Shown piece after piece: positions 52,690 through 61,862 of a stretch of DNA of 64,000 nt. The DNA is from Hyphobacterium marinum (lineage in GTDB: Bacteria; Pseudomonadota; Alphaproteobacteria; Caulobacterales; Maricaulaceae): positions 124,001 to 188,000 of the forward strand of contig NZ_JAZDRO010000002.1 in assembly GCF_036330325.1 (NCBI RefSeq), read 5' to 3'. The position numbers were made by a program, and so were the translations under genes. The notes below the pieces were generated by a model, which saw only the letters and a program-made list of their open reading frames with translations, ran no database searches and was not told the DNA's origin. Numbering within the stretch: position 1 is the first letter of the stretch; every line of letters starts with the position of its first letter.

Positions 52690-53718
52690 ATGGCGCGCGA
52701 GATCAAACGCTCGATCGAGGATCCCAACAAGCTCGCTGGCCCGGAAAAGGCCGCGGTGATCCTGCTCGCGCTCGGCGAAGAGCAGCACAAGCTCTGGGAG
52801 ATGATGGACGAGGAGGAAATCCGCGAGGTTTCCCAAGCCATGTCCAACCTGGGGAATATTTCCTCGTCCGCAGTAGAAAAACTGATCGTCGACTTCGTCA
52901 GCCAGATGTCGTCGGGCGGTTCCCTGATGGGCTCTTTTGAAGCCACCCAGCGCCTGCTCAATACCTTCCTGCCCGACAACAAGGTCGACGGCATCATGGA
53001 AGAGCTGCGCGGTCCGGCCGGACGGACGATGTGGGACAAGCTGGGGAATGTGAACGAGGTCGTCCTCGCCAACTATCTCAAGAACGAATACCCGCAGACC
53101 GTCGCCGTCGTCCTGTCCAAGGTGAAGGGCGAGCATGCCGCACGCGTGCTCGGCTCGCTGCCCGAGGACTTCGCGCTTGAAGTCGTCATGCGGATGTTGC
53201 GCATGGAACCTGTCCAGCGGGAAATCCTCGACAAGATCGAGGAGACGCTGCGCACCGAATTCATGTCGAACCTGGCGCGCACGTCCAAGCGCGACAGCCA
53301 CGAGATGATGGCCGACATCTTCAACAATTTCGACCGCCAGACCGAGAACCGCTTCCTGGCGGCCCTCGAAGAGCGCAACCGGGATTCAGCCGAGAAGATC
53401 CGCGCGTTGATGTTCGTGTTCGAGGACCTCTCCAAGCTCGATCCGGGCGGCATCCAGACGCTGCTGCGCGCCGTCGACAAGGACCAGTTGGGCCTGGCGC
53501 TGAAAGGGTCTTCGGATTCGCTACGCGACCTCTTCTTCTCGAACATGTCCGAACGGGCCGCGAAAATCCTCAAAGAGGACATGGCCGCCATGGGTCCGGT
53601 GCGCCTGCGTGATGTCGACCAGGCTCAGCAGGCCATGGTTGCCGCCGCCAAGGACCTGGCCGCCAAGGGCGAAATCCTGATCGCCGACGCGGGCGGCGAC
53701 GACGAGCTGATCTACTAG
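52690..53718 (+). CDS. fliG: Flagellar motor switch protein FliG
   Basis: A 342-aa C-ring protein with the three FliG domains: EKAAVILLALGEEQHKLWEM (N-terminal, binds FliF), the middle EYPQTVAVVLSKVKGEHAAR, and the C-terminal torque helix region ENRFLAALEERNRDSAEKIR. It contacts stators and sets rotation. Start is 2 bp after the fliF stop. Confidence 0.96.
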   Translation: MAREIKRSIEDPNKLAGPEKAAVILLALGEEQHKLWEMMDEEEIREVSQAMSNLGNISSSAVEKLIVDFVSQMSSGGSLMGSFEATQRLLNTFLPDNKVDGIMEELRGPAGRTMWDKLGNVNEVVLANYLKNEYPQTVAVVLSKVKGEHAARVLGSLPEDFALEVVMRMLRMEPVQREILDKIEETLRTEFMSNLARTSKRDSHEMMADIFNNFDRQTENRFLAALEERNRDSAEKIRALMFVFEDLSKLDPGGIQTLLRAVDKDQLGLALKGSSDSLRDLFFSNMSERAAKILKEDMAAMGPVRLRDVDQAQQAMVAAAKDLAAKGEILIADAGGDDELIY

Positions 53719-53737
53719 GGGAGCGCGAAAGACTGTC

Positions 53738-54430
53738 ATGGCCGATCCGGCGCAAAAATTTTCCTTCGACACGGTCTTCTCGGCCGAAGGCGAAGTGCTG
53801 CGCGACGGCAAGGGCGTGAAACGCATCCTGACGCTGGACGAGGCCGAAGCGATGAAGCGCGAAGGCTTCGAAGAAGGCCAGGCGAGCGAGACCGCCCGCG
53901 CCGCACAGGCCGAGGCCGAGGCGCTGCGCGCCATTGCCGCGCAGATGCAGCTGATCATGGCGCGCCTCCATGGCGAGTCCGAGACGCTGAAAGGCGATGC
54001 GGCGGCGCTGGCCATGGCGGCAGCGCGCAAGATCGCCGGTGAAGCCATCGAGCATTATGGCACCGACACGGTTACCGCCCTCGCTGGCGAGGTGATGAAG
54101 GATTTGCGGTCCGAGCCACGCCTGTCGGTCGTCTGCGCTCCGGCGCTCGCTGCGGGCCTGTCGGTGAAACTGGAAGAGACCGCGACGAAGCTGGGCTTTG
54201 AAGGCGCGACGATGGTGCGCGGTGAAGAGGGTATGACCGGTGCCGATTGCCGCCTGGAATGGACGCAAGGCGCGGTCGGCCGTTCGGAAAGCGAAATCGA
54301 GGCGCGGATCGAGGATCTCGTGACGCGCTGGCTGCGTGTCGGTGCCGAAGACGCGGATGACGCCGCGCCGGAGCCGGATATTGATGACGATACGGGCGTA
54401 TTGCCCGGCGACAACGCGAATGTCGCGTGA
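53738..54430 (+). CDS. fliH: Flagellar assembly protein FliH (FlbE)
   Basis: A 230-aa protein. N-terminal region KFSFDTVFSAEGEVLRDGKG and the acidic/Ala-rich coiled coil ARAAQAEAEALRAIAAQMQL are typical of alphaproteobacterial FliH/FlbE; the C-terminal domain resembles V-type ATPase E. It binds and restrains the export ATPase FliI. The tail is very acidic (EDADDAAPEPDIDDD). 19 bp after fliG. Confidence 0.9.
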   Translation: MADPAQKFSFDTVFSAEGEVLRDGKGVKRILTLDEAEAMKREGFEEGQASETARAAQAEAEALRAIAAQMQLIMARLHGESETLKGDAAALAMAAARKIAGEAIEHYGTDTVTALAGEVMKDLRSEPRLSVVCAPALAAGLSVKLEETATKLGFEGATMVRGEEGMTGADCRLEWTQGAVGRSESEIEARIEDLVTRWLRVGAEDADDAAPEPDIDDDTGVLPGDNANVA

Positions 54431-54439
54431 TGGAGACGC

Positions 54440-54826
54440 ATGATGTCTGAAGACAGTGATCTCGACCTGCCGCAATTCGACGGCAACGAGCCCGACGCCG
54501 ACGCGGCCCCGGTGCCGGCGACCAAGCCGCCCGCTGGCGGCAGCGTTGCGACACTGGCCGACGAGGACGAGAAGACCGCCGGCGACCTGACGCCGGTCTT
54601 TGATGTCCCGGTCAATGTCTCGGCCGTACTCGGCAAGACCCATATCGACATCAATTCGCTGTTGAAGCTGAAGTCCGGCTCGGTCGTCGAACTCGACCGC
54701 AAGGTTGGCGAAGCCATTGATATCTATGTGAACAATCGCTTGGTCGCGCGGGGCGAAGTCGTCGTTGTCGACGAGCGCCTGGGCGTGACCATGACCGAAA
54801 TCATCAAGGACGGAGACAGCCAATGA
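54440..54826 (+). CDS. fliN: Flagellar motor switch protein FliN
   Basis: A 128-aa C-ring protein with an acidic N-terminal tail and a SpoA domain (VNVSAVLGKTHIDINSLLKL, VGEAIDIYVNNRLVARGEVV, DERLGVTMTEII). Start ATG at 54440 has GGAGAC just upstream; a second ATG follows immediately. 9 bp after fliH. Confidence 0.95.
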   Translation: MMSEDSDLDLPQFDGNEPDADAAPVPATKPPAGGSVATLADEDEKTAGDLTPVFDVPVNVSAVLGKTHIDINSLLKLKSGSVVELDRKVGEAIDIYVNNRLVARGEVVVVDERLGVTMTEIIKDGDSQ

Positions 54827-54864
54827 CCGTCCGCCACGACCTGCCGTCAGAGGAGAAATAAGCC

Positions 54865-56226
54865 ATGCGAGTGCTGATCGTCGGAAGCCTCGGCGGGCAA
54901 CTCCACGCCGCCACCAAGATCGCGATGGACCGCGGGGCGAAAGTCGCCCAGGTCGACACGATTTCCCAGGCCACCAACCACCTTCGCGCCGGGCGCGGGG
55001 CGGATTTGATGATGGTCGATGCGGCCCTCGACATCGCCGCGCTGATCGCGTCGAACGAGGCGGAACGGATCACGGTGCCGATCGTCGCCTGCGGTGTGAA
55101 CATCACGCCGGACATGGCCGCCGCCGCCATCCGGGCCGGGGCGAAGGAATTCATCCCGCTACCGCCCGACGCGGAACTGATTGCCGCCGTGCTGCAGGCC
55201 GTCGCCGACGACGAACGGCCGATGATTGCCCGCGATCCGTCGATGACCAATGTCATCGAATTGGCCGACAAGATCGCCCCGTCGGAAGCCTCGGTCCTGA
55301 TCACGGGTGAGTCCGGGTCCGGTAAAGAAGTCATGGCGCGTTACGTCCATTCCAAGTCAAAGCGCGCGGCAAAACCCTTCATCTCGGTCAACTGCGCCGC
55401 GATTCCGGAAAACCTCCTGGAATCCGAGCTTTTCGGTCACGAGAAGGGCGCGTTCACCGGGGCCGTCGCGCGCCGGATCGGCAAGTTCGAGGAAGCCGAT
55501 GGCGGCACGCTGCTGCTCGACGAAATTTCCGAAATGGATGCCCGTCTCCAGGCCAAGCTGCTGCGAGCCCTGCAGGAACGCGAGATCGACCGCGTCGGTG
55601 GCTCGCAGCCGGTGAAGGTCAATATCCGCGTCATCGCCACGTCCAACCGCGATCTGCGGAAGGCCGTCGCCGAAGGCAGCTTCCGTGAAGACCTCCTCTT
55701 CCGCCTCAACGTCGTCAATCTGGCGCTGCCGCCCCTGCGCGAGCGCCCGGCAGACGTTGTGGCGCTGGCCGAGCATTTTGCCCGCAAATACGCGGCGGCG
55801 AATGGTGTCGGCAACCGCCCGATCTCTGAAGCCGGACGCACCGCCCTCCTCGCCCGCTCTTGGCCGGGCAATGTGCGTGAACTGGAAAACGCCATGCACC
55901 GCGCGGTGCTGCTCGCTTCGGGCGACTCCATTGGTCCGGAAGCCATCCGCATGCCGGACGGCTCGCTGTTCGGCGCAGCGCCGGCAAGCGGTGTCGCCCA
56001 ACGGGCAGCCGAAACGGCGGAAGGCGTTCAGCGCATGGTCGGCAAGACGGTGGCGGAGGTCGAACAGGGTCTGATCCTCGACACGCTCGACCATTGTCTC
56101 GGCAACCGGACGCATGCCGCGAACATCCTCGGCATCTCGATCCGGACCCTGCGCAACAAGCTGAAACTCTATACCGAGCAGGGCGTCTCCATCCCGGCTC
56201 CGGGCGAAACACGCGGCGCAGCCTGA
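54865..56226 (+). CDS. flbD: FlbD-type sigma-54 activator
   Basis: A 453-aa transcription activator of late flagellar promoters. The N-terminal part (1-120) is a receiver-like fold with an odd, FlbD-type phosphorylation site (LMMVDAALDI). The AAA+ domain (about 130-360) has Walker A GESGSGKE, the sigma-54 contact loop GAFTGA (about 195-200), Walker B TLLLDEISEMD and the R-finger region. The C-terminal helix-turn-helix is NRTHAANILGISIRTLRNKL. A GAGGAG site lies before ATG. Expected target: the TGGCAC-N5-TTGC promoter at 46510. Confidence 0.95.
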   Translation: MRVLIVGSLGGQLHAATKIAMDRGAKVAQVDTISQATNHLRAGRGADLMMVDAALDIAALIASNEAERITVPIVACGVNITPDMAAAAIRAGAKEFIPLPPDAELIAAVLQAVADDERPMIARDPSMTNVIELADKIAPSEASVLITGESGSGKEVMARYVHSKSKRAAKPFISVNCAAIPENLLESELFGHEKGAFTGAVARRIGKFEEADGGTLLLDEISEMDARLQAKLLRALQEREIDRVGGSQPVKVNIRVIATSNRDLRKAVAEGSFREDLLFRLNVVNLALPPLRERPADVVALAEHFARKYAAANGVGNRPISEAGRTALLARSWPGNVRELENAMHRAVLLASGDSIGPEAIRMPDGSLFGAAPASGVAQRAAETAEGVQRMVGKTVAEVEQGLILDTLDHCLGNRTHAANILGISIRTLRNKLKLYTEQGVSIPAPGETRGAA

Positions 56227-56241
56227 TAAGGATTCAACGGC

Positions 56242-58356
56242 TTGGCTGACACTCCAGCCCCCAATGCCGCCACTGGCGGCACAGGATTTGATGCACGCGG
56301 TCTCTTAAACCGGGTGATGCGCGGCGATGTCGCGCTCGCCGTCGGGATTCTCGCGATCCTTGTCATGCTGATCCTGCCGATGCCGCGCATCCTGCTCGAC
56401 ATGGCACTGGCCATCTCGATCTCGATTTCCGTCCTCGTGCTGATGACGGCACTCTTCATCAAGAAGCCGTTGGAGTTTTCCGCCTTCCCGTCAGTCCTTC
56501 TGATCACGACGCTATTACGATTGGGGCTCAACATCGCCTCGACGCGCCTGATCCTGTCGAACGGCGCAGAAGGTACTGACGCGGCCGGCGACATCATCGC
56601 GGCCTTCGGGGCCTTCGTGATGCAGGGCAATGTCGTCATCGGCATCATCGTCTTCATCATCCTGGTGATCGTGAATTTCGTGGTCATCACAAAGGGTTCG
56701 GGCCGGATCGCGGAAGTCGCGGCGCGCTTCACCCTCGATGCCATGCCCGGCAAGCAGATGGCGATTGATGCCGATCTCTCCTCCGGTCTCATCACCGAGG
56801 ACGAGGCCCGCCAGCGCCGCAAGGACCTTGAAGGCGAGTCCAACTTCTTCGGCGCGATGGACGGTGCGTCGAAATTCGTTCGCGGCGATGCCGTCGCCGG
56901 TATCCTCATCACCGCGATCAACCTCATCGCCGGGATGATCATCGGCGTGGCGCAGTCCGGTATGGATTTCTCCACCGCCGCCAACACCTACTCGACCCTG
57001 ACCATCGGCGACGGCCTCGTCTCGCAAATCCCGGCCCTGATCGTCTCAGTCGCCGCCGGTCTGCTCGTCTCCAAGGCCGGCGTGGAAGGCCAGGCCGACA
57101 AGGCCCTCGTCACACAGCTCGCCGGCAGCCCGCAGGTGCTCGGCATGGTGTCGGGCTGCGCCCTGATCATCGGTCTCCTGCCCGGAATGCCGCTTATTCC
57201 CTTCGCGTTCATGGCCGCCGGAGCGGGCGGGCTTGCCTGGGCCGCCAACAAGCGAAGTGTGGTCGAGGAAGAGGAAGCCGCCCGCGCCGCCGAAAACGAG
57301 GCTGCGGCCTCCGAACCCGCCGAAGCGCCCATCGGTGAGACGCTGGCCATGGACGAGCTGAAGATCGAACTCGGCTACGCGCTTCTGCCGCTGATCAATG
57401 ATGTCGAAGGCCGCCGCCTGACCGACCAGATCCGCGCCCTGCGCCGAACCATGGCGCAGGAGACCGGTTTCGTGACGCCGTCTGTCCGTATCGTCGACAA
57501 TATGCGTCTCGGCTCGAACGACTATGTGCTGCGCGTCAAAGAGATGGAGGCCGGCAAGGGCGAAGTGCGACTGAAGCACCTCCTCGTCATGGACCCGCAG
57601 GGTACGCAGATCGACCTGCCGGGCGATCATGTGAAGGAACCGGCCTTCGGCCTGCCCGCCACCTGGATCGAGGAGAACCTGCGCGAGGAAGCCGTCTTCC
57701 GTGGCTATACTGTCGTCGATCCCGCCGCCGTCCTTGTCACGCACCTGACCGAGGTGTTGCGCGAGCACATGGCCGACCTCCTCTCCTATGCCGAGGTCGA
57801 AAAACTGATCGACGGGCTGTCGAAGGAACATCGCAAGCTGGTCGACGACATCGCGCCGTCTCAGATCACCCGCGCCGGTATCCAGCGCGTGTTGCAGTCA
57901 CTGCTGCGCGAGCGCGTCTCGATCCGCGACCTGCCGACAATCCTGGAAGGTATCGCCGAGGCCAGCGCGCACAGCCAGAATCTCGACGCCATCACTGAGC
58001 ATGTGCGCGGCCGCCTCGCCCGCCAGATCTGCCACGCCAACAAGTCGCCGGCCGGTGACATGCCGGTCCTCGCCCTGTCCCCGCACTGGGAGCAGGCCTT
58101 CGCCGAAGCGATGATTGGCGACGGCGAGCGGCGCACACTGGCCCTGGCCCCGTCGAAACTGCATGAATTCGTCGCCGCTGTGCGGGATGCCTTTGAACGC
58201 GCGGCGCAAGAGGGGCAAAGCCCGGTCATGCTGACCAGCCCGGCGATCCGTCCCTATGTCCGTTCGCTGGTGGAGCGCTTCCGCCCCTCCACGACCGTGA
58301 TGAGCCAGAACGAAATCCACCCGACCGCGCGGCTGAAAACGATGGGGCACATCTAG
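56242..58356 (+). CDS. flhA: Flagellar export gate protein FlhA
   Basis: A 704-aa inner-membrane export gate. Eight or so helices (about 30-330) include the FHIPEP-type stretch FSAFPSVLLITTLLRLGLNI and FTLDAMPGKQMAIDADLSSG. The cytoplasmic domain (about 350-695) binds chaperones and cargo. The start is a TTG at 56242 (MADTPAPNAATGG) with AAGG 8 nt upstream. 15 bp after flbD, 3 bp before flhF. Confidence 0.95.
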   Translation: MADTPAPNAATGGTGFDARGLLNRVMRGDVALAVGILAILVMLILPMPRILLDMALAISISISVLVLMTALFIKKPLEFSAFPSVLLITTLLRLGLNIASTRLILSNGAEGTDAAGDIIAAFGAFVMQGNVVIGIIVFIILVIVNFVVITKGSGRIAEVAARFTLDAMPGKQMAIDADLSSGLITEDEARQRRKDLEGESNFFGAMDGASKFVRGDAVAGILITAINLIAGMIIGVAQSGMDFSTAANTYSTLTIGDGLVSQIPALIVSVAAGLLVSKAGVEGQADKALVTQLAGSPQVLGMVSGCALIIGLLPGMPLIPFAFMAAGAGGLAWAANKRSVVEEEEAARAAENEAAASEPAEAPIGETLAMDELKIELGYALLPLINDVEGRRLTDQIRALRRTMAQETGFVTPSVRIVDNMRLGSNDYVLRVKEMEAGKGEVRLKHLLVMDPQGTQIDLPGDHVKEPAFGLPATWIEENLREEAVFRGYTVVDPAAVLVTHLTEVLREHMADLLSYAEVEKLIDGLSKEHRKLVDDIAPSQITRAGIQRVLQSLLRERVSIRDLPTILEGIAEASAHSQNLDAITEHVRGRLARQICHANKSPAGDMPVLALSPHWEQAFAEAMIGDGERRTLALAPSKLHEFVAAVRDAFERAAQEGQSPVMLTSPAIRPYVRSLVERFRPSTTVMSQNEIHPTARLKTMGHI

Positions 58357-58359
58357 GTC

Positions 58360-59355
58360 ATGCGTCTGCGCACCTATAACGCTCCCAACCTGACCGAGGC
58401 GATGGCGCTGGTGCGTCGTGATCTCGGGTCGGACGCTGTCATTGTCTCGACCGGCGATGCGCGCGGCGGCGGGGTAGAAGTGCGCGCGGCGGCCGAAGGG
58501 CCGCGTCAGGGCGATGTCCGCGAAGCGCCGCGTCTGAAATCGGCCCAGCGCCCCGTTGCTTCGGGCGAACCTGCCGAAGCCAGCGAACGGATCCTGGCCG
58601 CACTCGGCTTTCACCGCGCACCCGAACATGCCGCCGAGGCGCTGGCACGCGCCGCCGGTGCCTATGACGATGCCATGGCCCCCGCCGCGCTCGCGCAGGC
58701 GCTGGAGGCCCGTTACGGCTTCCGGCCCATTGAACCGGTTCCCGCCCTGCCCCTGCTCTTCGCCGGAGCGCCGGGTGCGGGCAAGACGTCTGCGCTGGCC
58801 AAGATCGCTGCGCGCGCCGTTGCCGAAGGCGGACAGCCGTTGCTCGTTTGCGCCGATCCGGAACGTGCCGGTGCGGAAGCCCGCCTGCGCACGCTCGCCA
58901 GTAAGCTGCAACTGCCTTGCGAGGCGGTCGATGATCCGCGCGATCTCGAACGCCTTGTCACGGCGAGCGAGACCGGTTCCATCCTGATCGACGCGCCGGC
59001 GAGCAATCCGTTCGATCTCGAAGACCTCGACATGGTCACCGCCTTCGCCGCTGCGGCGGAAGCCGAAATTCTCCCTGTCATCGAGGCGGGAATCGCGCCT
59101 GAAGACGCCGACGACGTGGCGGCCATGTTTGGCGCAATCGGCGCGCGCCGGGTGATCCTGACCAAGCTTGACACCTCGCGCCGCCAGGGCGCGATCATCG
59201 GTGTCGGGGAAGCCGGGCTCGCCTACGCCCAGATCTCGGCAAGCCCGTATATCGGTTCGGCGCTTGCCCCGGCGACGCCGCTGCGGATTTCCCGCGCGCT
59301 GCTCGACGAACGCGAACTGCCCGAAGACCTGTCGGTCATGGAGGATGAAGCATGA
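58360..59355 (+). CDS. flhF: FlhF-type SRP-family GTPase with an altered G3 motif
   Basis: A 331-aa protein of the FlhF class, which places flagella. N-terminal B domain, then a G domain with intact P-loop GAPGAGKTSALAK, a DPERAGAEARLR G2 region and TKLD (G4). The G3 motif, normally DTAG, reads DAPA (ILIDAPASNPFDLE). The C-terminal GxxG closing motif is present (YIGSALAPATPLRI). It may bind GTP poorly. Overlaps flhG by 4 bp (ATGA). Confidence 0.85.
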   Translation: MRLRTYNAPNLTEAMALVRRDLGSDAVIVSTGDARGGGVEVRAAAEGPRQGDVREAPRLKSAQRPVASGEPAEASERILAALGFHRAPEHAAEALARAAGAYDDAMAPAALAQALEARYGFRPIEPVPALPLLFAGAPGAGKTSALAKIAARAVAEGGQPLLVCADPERAGAEARLRTLASKLQLPCEAVDDPRDLERLVTASETGSILIDAPASNPFDLEDLDMVTAFAAAAEAEILPVIEAGIAPEDADDVAAMFGAIGARRVILTKLDTSRRQGAIIGVGEAGLAYAQISASPYIGSALAPATPLRISRALLDERELPEDLSVMEDEA

Positions 59356-60143
59356 GCCTGTCTCCCTTCGCTCCTGCGGGCCGCATCCTGGCCGTCGCCT
59401 CCGGCAAGGGCGGGGTCGGCAAGACCGTCCTCTCCGCCGGGCTCGCCCATGCTTTCTCGATGGCGGGCGAGCGCGCCCTCCTGGTCGATGGAGATCTGGG
59501 GATGGCGAATGTTGATGTTCAGCTGGGTCTCAACCCGGACGCCGACCTCGCCGCGGTTCTTTCCGGTGAGGTGCTGCTGGAAGACGCCGCAGTGCCCGTC
59601 CTCGGCGGCGCGTTCGAGAAGGGCGGGTTTCATGTCATTTCCGGGCGTTCGGGATCGGGCAATCTCGCCAATCTGAAGCGCGATGCGGTCAACAAACTTG
59701 CGACGGGGCTGGCCGCCCTCGCCCTCTCCTATGACCGGGCCATTCTCGATCTTGCCGCCGGGGCCGACCATTCGACCATCCGCCTGGCGCTTGCCGCCGA
59801 CGATGTGATCATCGTCATCAATGACGAGCCCACCTCGCTGACCGACGCCTATGCCTTCGTGAAGACGCTGCGCCGGCGCGATGACGGGGCCTCGCCGGTC
59901 GTGGTGGTCAACAATGCGCCGTCGGACGAGGCCGCGCGCAACGCCTATGCCGCCTTCCGCAAGACCTGCGAGAGTTTCCTCAGCTTCGCGCCACCGCTGG
60001 CCGGGATCATCCGGCGCGACAAACGCGTGCCGGAATCAATCCGGGCCCAGCAACTCCCATCCGCGCTTTTCCCGGACTCCATCGTGGCAACCGATCTCGT
60101 CAGCCTCGCGTCTGGCCTCGCCCAGACGAAAAAAGCGGCGTAG
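59352..60143 (+). CDS. flhG: FlhG/FleN-type MinD-like ATPase
   Basis: A 263-aa MinD-family ATPase that limits flagellar number together with FlhF. Deviant Walker A ASGKGGVGKT (about 17-26), LLVDGDLGMANVDVQLGLN (about 43-61), ILDLAAGAD in place of the usual DTGAG-type stretch. The N-terminal DQAxxLR motif found in some FlhG is missing. C-terminal membrane-targeting helix is not obvious. Confidence 0.88.
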   Translation: MSLSPFAPAGRILAVASGKGGVGKTVLSAGLAHAFSMAGERALLVDGDLGMANVDVQLGLNPDADLAAVLSGEVLLEDAAVPVLGGAFEKGGFHVISGRSGSGNLANLKRDAVNKLATGLAALALSYDRAILDLAAGADHSTIRLALAADDVIIVINDEPTSLTDAYAFVKTLRRRDDGASPVVVVNNAPSDEAARNAYAAFRKTCESFLSFAPPLAGIIRRDKRVPESIRAQQLPSALFPDSIVATDLVSLASGLAQTKKAA

Positions 60144-60152
60144 GGTCGGGCC

Positions 60153-60470
60153 ATGGAGGCGCTCTTCGACAGGCTGACCGCGAGCTTCACCGGGTTCGAC
60201 TGGTGGATGATCATCCTGTGGGCGATTGTCGGCGCGTTGATGATGCGCCGTATCACCCAGCTACCGGTCGTGGTGGGCCTCGCCTTCATCGCCGATACGA
60301 TCTCGCCCTTCTTCTGGCGCGTCGCGACCGGAACGCCGCCCGATTTCGCTTTCGATCTGATGCTCGCCCGCCTGGATTCCAGCGGGTTGGCGGTCCTCGC
60401 CCGCATCTTCATCTACTTCCTCGCCATCGGACTTTTGTTCGCGGCGAAGGTGAGATGGGGACGGCGCTAG
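60153..60470 (+). CDS. Small membrane protein of unknown function
   Basis: A 105-aa protein with three hydrophobic segments (about 17-32, 38-54, 80-99: WWMIILWAIVGALM, VVVGLAFIADTISPFFW, LARIFIYFLAIGLLFA). It begins 9 bp after flhG and looks like the last gene of the flagellar run. No family recognised; a flagellar role is inferred only from position. Confidence 0.65.
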   Translation: MEALFDRLTASFTGFDWWMIILWAIVGALMMRRITQLPVVVGLAFIADTISPFFWRVATGTPPDFAFDLMLARLDSSGLAVLARIFIYFLAIGLLFAAKVRWGRR

Positions 60471-60502
60471 CATCGCCGCGTCTCATTCCTGATAAATCGG
60501 CT

Positions 60503-60615
60503 GTCATCCCGGCCATGCGGCGAAGCGGCATGAGCCGGGATCTTGAACGAAAGGCGCACCCGGTTTCGGATCCCGGCTCTGCCCCCGAGACAAGTCCGGG
60601 GTTGGCCGGGATGAC
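60503..60615. repeat. Second copy of the GTCATCCCGG element
   Basis: Perfect 10-bp inverted ends, GTCATCCCGG (60503-60512) and CCGGGATGAC (60606-60615), same as at 6119-6209, with a centre containing GATCCCGGCTC and GAGCCGGGATC. Between the flagellar run and the DUF6607 gene. Confidence 0.75.
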
Positions 60616-60635
60616 AAAATGAGAGCTAGAATTAA

Positions 60636-60667
60636 GGCCCCTGGACCAAGTCCAGGGGCCGATTTTT
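60636..60667 (+). terminator. Strong intrinsic terminator, probably bidirectional
   Basis: GGCCCCTGGAC (60636-60646), loop CAA, GTCCAGGGGCC (60650-60660), followed by GATTTTT on the plus strand. An 11-bp perfect stem ending the flagellar operon. On the minus strand the T-run is weaker (TTAATTCT), but it may also end DUF6607 mRNA. Confidence 0.8.
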
Positions 60668-60686
60668 GGCTGATTGGTACGTGCCG

Positions 60687-61718
60687 TTACCGGGCCGCGG
60701 TCTGGTAGGTATCCGCATCGACCGGCGCGCCATTCACCGTCACCTGCGACGCGAACAGATCTTCGGTTTCTTCCCAGGCAGCTTCGGTGTCACTGGTACC
60801 GAAGGCAATGCGCATCGAGGCATTGAGCATCGGGCCATAGAGCAGCGTGCCATCGGCATCATCCTCGACATGGAATTCGTCAGCGGTCGCTTCAAGCATG
60901 TCCCACCAGGACCGGACCTGCGTCCAGTAGTCGGCGGTGGCCGCCCAATACTCGTCCGCTGCGCTGTCATGCGCGAGGTCGGTGCGGGCATAGGTGTTCA
61001 CACCGACTTCACGGACCAGCGGACGCTCGCCATTCCCGTCGATGATGATCTTGGTGTTGTCCTGCTCATGCACCCAGCCCCAGGGCGTGATGACATGGCG
61101 GTTGACCGCGGCGATCGCCTGATAATCTGACCGAGTCGTGTCATCACGGCGCGGCAGGGGGCGGCGGGAAACCGGCGGTTCCCAGGTCGAGATACCATTG
61201 TCATGGACCCAGCGACCGACCGCGCCATAGCGGGGGCTGTCATCAACCTGATAGACACTTTGCGACCACGCTCCTGCAGCGTCGGCCGCGGCGACATCAC
61301 GCATCGCCCAGTCGTCATTGCCCAGGAAATCCATCACGCGGGCCGGCTCGTATTGCCAGTCCTGACGCCAGTGCTTGATCACCATCGGCTCGTCTTCATC
61401 GCCGACGAGCAGGAAATGCTGGAGCGAAATGAAATCACCCCGGTCCTCGATCACGCGGACGACTTCGTACGCCCCGGAAACTTTCGGGTCCGCCAGCTCG
61501 TATCCTTCCTGCAGCGCGAACATCTCACGGAAGTCGAAGACGACATCGTATTCCCCGGTCATCGCGAGAATCGCCTCGCGGTCGCGCTGGAATTCAGCTT
61601 CGGTATGGACCGGCTGCGCGGCCGGTACCGCACCTGCCATATCGCCCGAATTGCTCGTCGTTGCGCATGCTGCCGTCAGCGATGCCAGGGCCACCAGGCC
61701 CAAAAATACCGGTTTCAT
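60687..61718 (-). CDS. DUF6607 family lipoprotein
   Basis: A 343-aa protein with a lipoprotein signal (MKPVFLGLVALASLTAAC, Cys18). The rest is a conserved domain with WRQDWQYEPARVMDFLGND, TWEPPVSRRPLPRRDD and WVHEQDNTKIIIDGNGERPL, matching the DUF6607 family, function unknown. ATG at 61718 has GGAGAC 6 nt upstream. It is divergent from a heme-type TonB receptor with a perfect inverted repeat between them, so a shared iron or heme control is likely. Confidence 0.85.
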   Translation of the reverse strand: MKPVFLGLVALASLTAACATTSNSGDMAGAVPAAQPVHTEAEFQRDREAILAMTGEYDVVFDFREMFALQEGYELADPKVSGAYEVVRVIEDRGDFISLQHFLLVGDEDEPMVIKHWRQDWQYEPARVMDFLGNDDWAMRDVAAADAAGAWSQSVYQVDDSPRYGAVGRWVHDNGISTWEPPVSRRPLPRRDDTTRSDYQAIAAVNRHVITPWGWVHEQDNTKIIIDGNGERPLVREVGVNTYARTDLAHDSAADEYWAATADYWTQVRSWWDMLEATADEFHVEDDADGTLLYGPMLNASMRIAFGTSDTEAAWEETEDLFASQVTVNGAPVDADTYQTAAR

Positions 61719-61775
61719 AGAAGTCTCCTGCCCAAGCCCGCCTGCTGCGGTTTCAAAATTCCTGCGTATGATTCT

Positions 61776-61800
61776 CACTTGCATTAGCGAAATGCAAGTG
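61776..61800. promoter_or_regulatory. Perfect inverted repeat, probable iron/heme operator
   Basis: CACTTGCATT (61776-61785) - AGCGA - AATGCAAGTG (61791-61800) is a perfect 10-bp inverted repeat lying midway between two divergent starts (61718 and 61863). The flanking ATGATTCTCACTTGCAT recalls Fur/Irr-type iron boxes, and a related GAGAAGCATTCGC sits at about 61823-61840. Confidence 0.6.
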
Positions 61801-61862
61801 GCAAGGAGCGTATAGGGCGATTGAGAAGCATTCGCAATATCGAAACCAAGAGGGGCGGCAGG

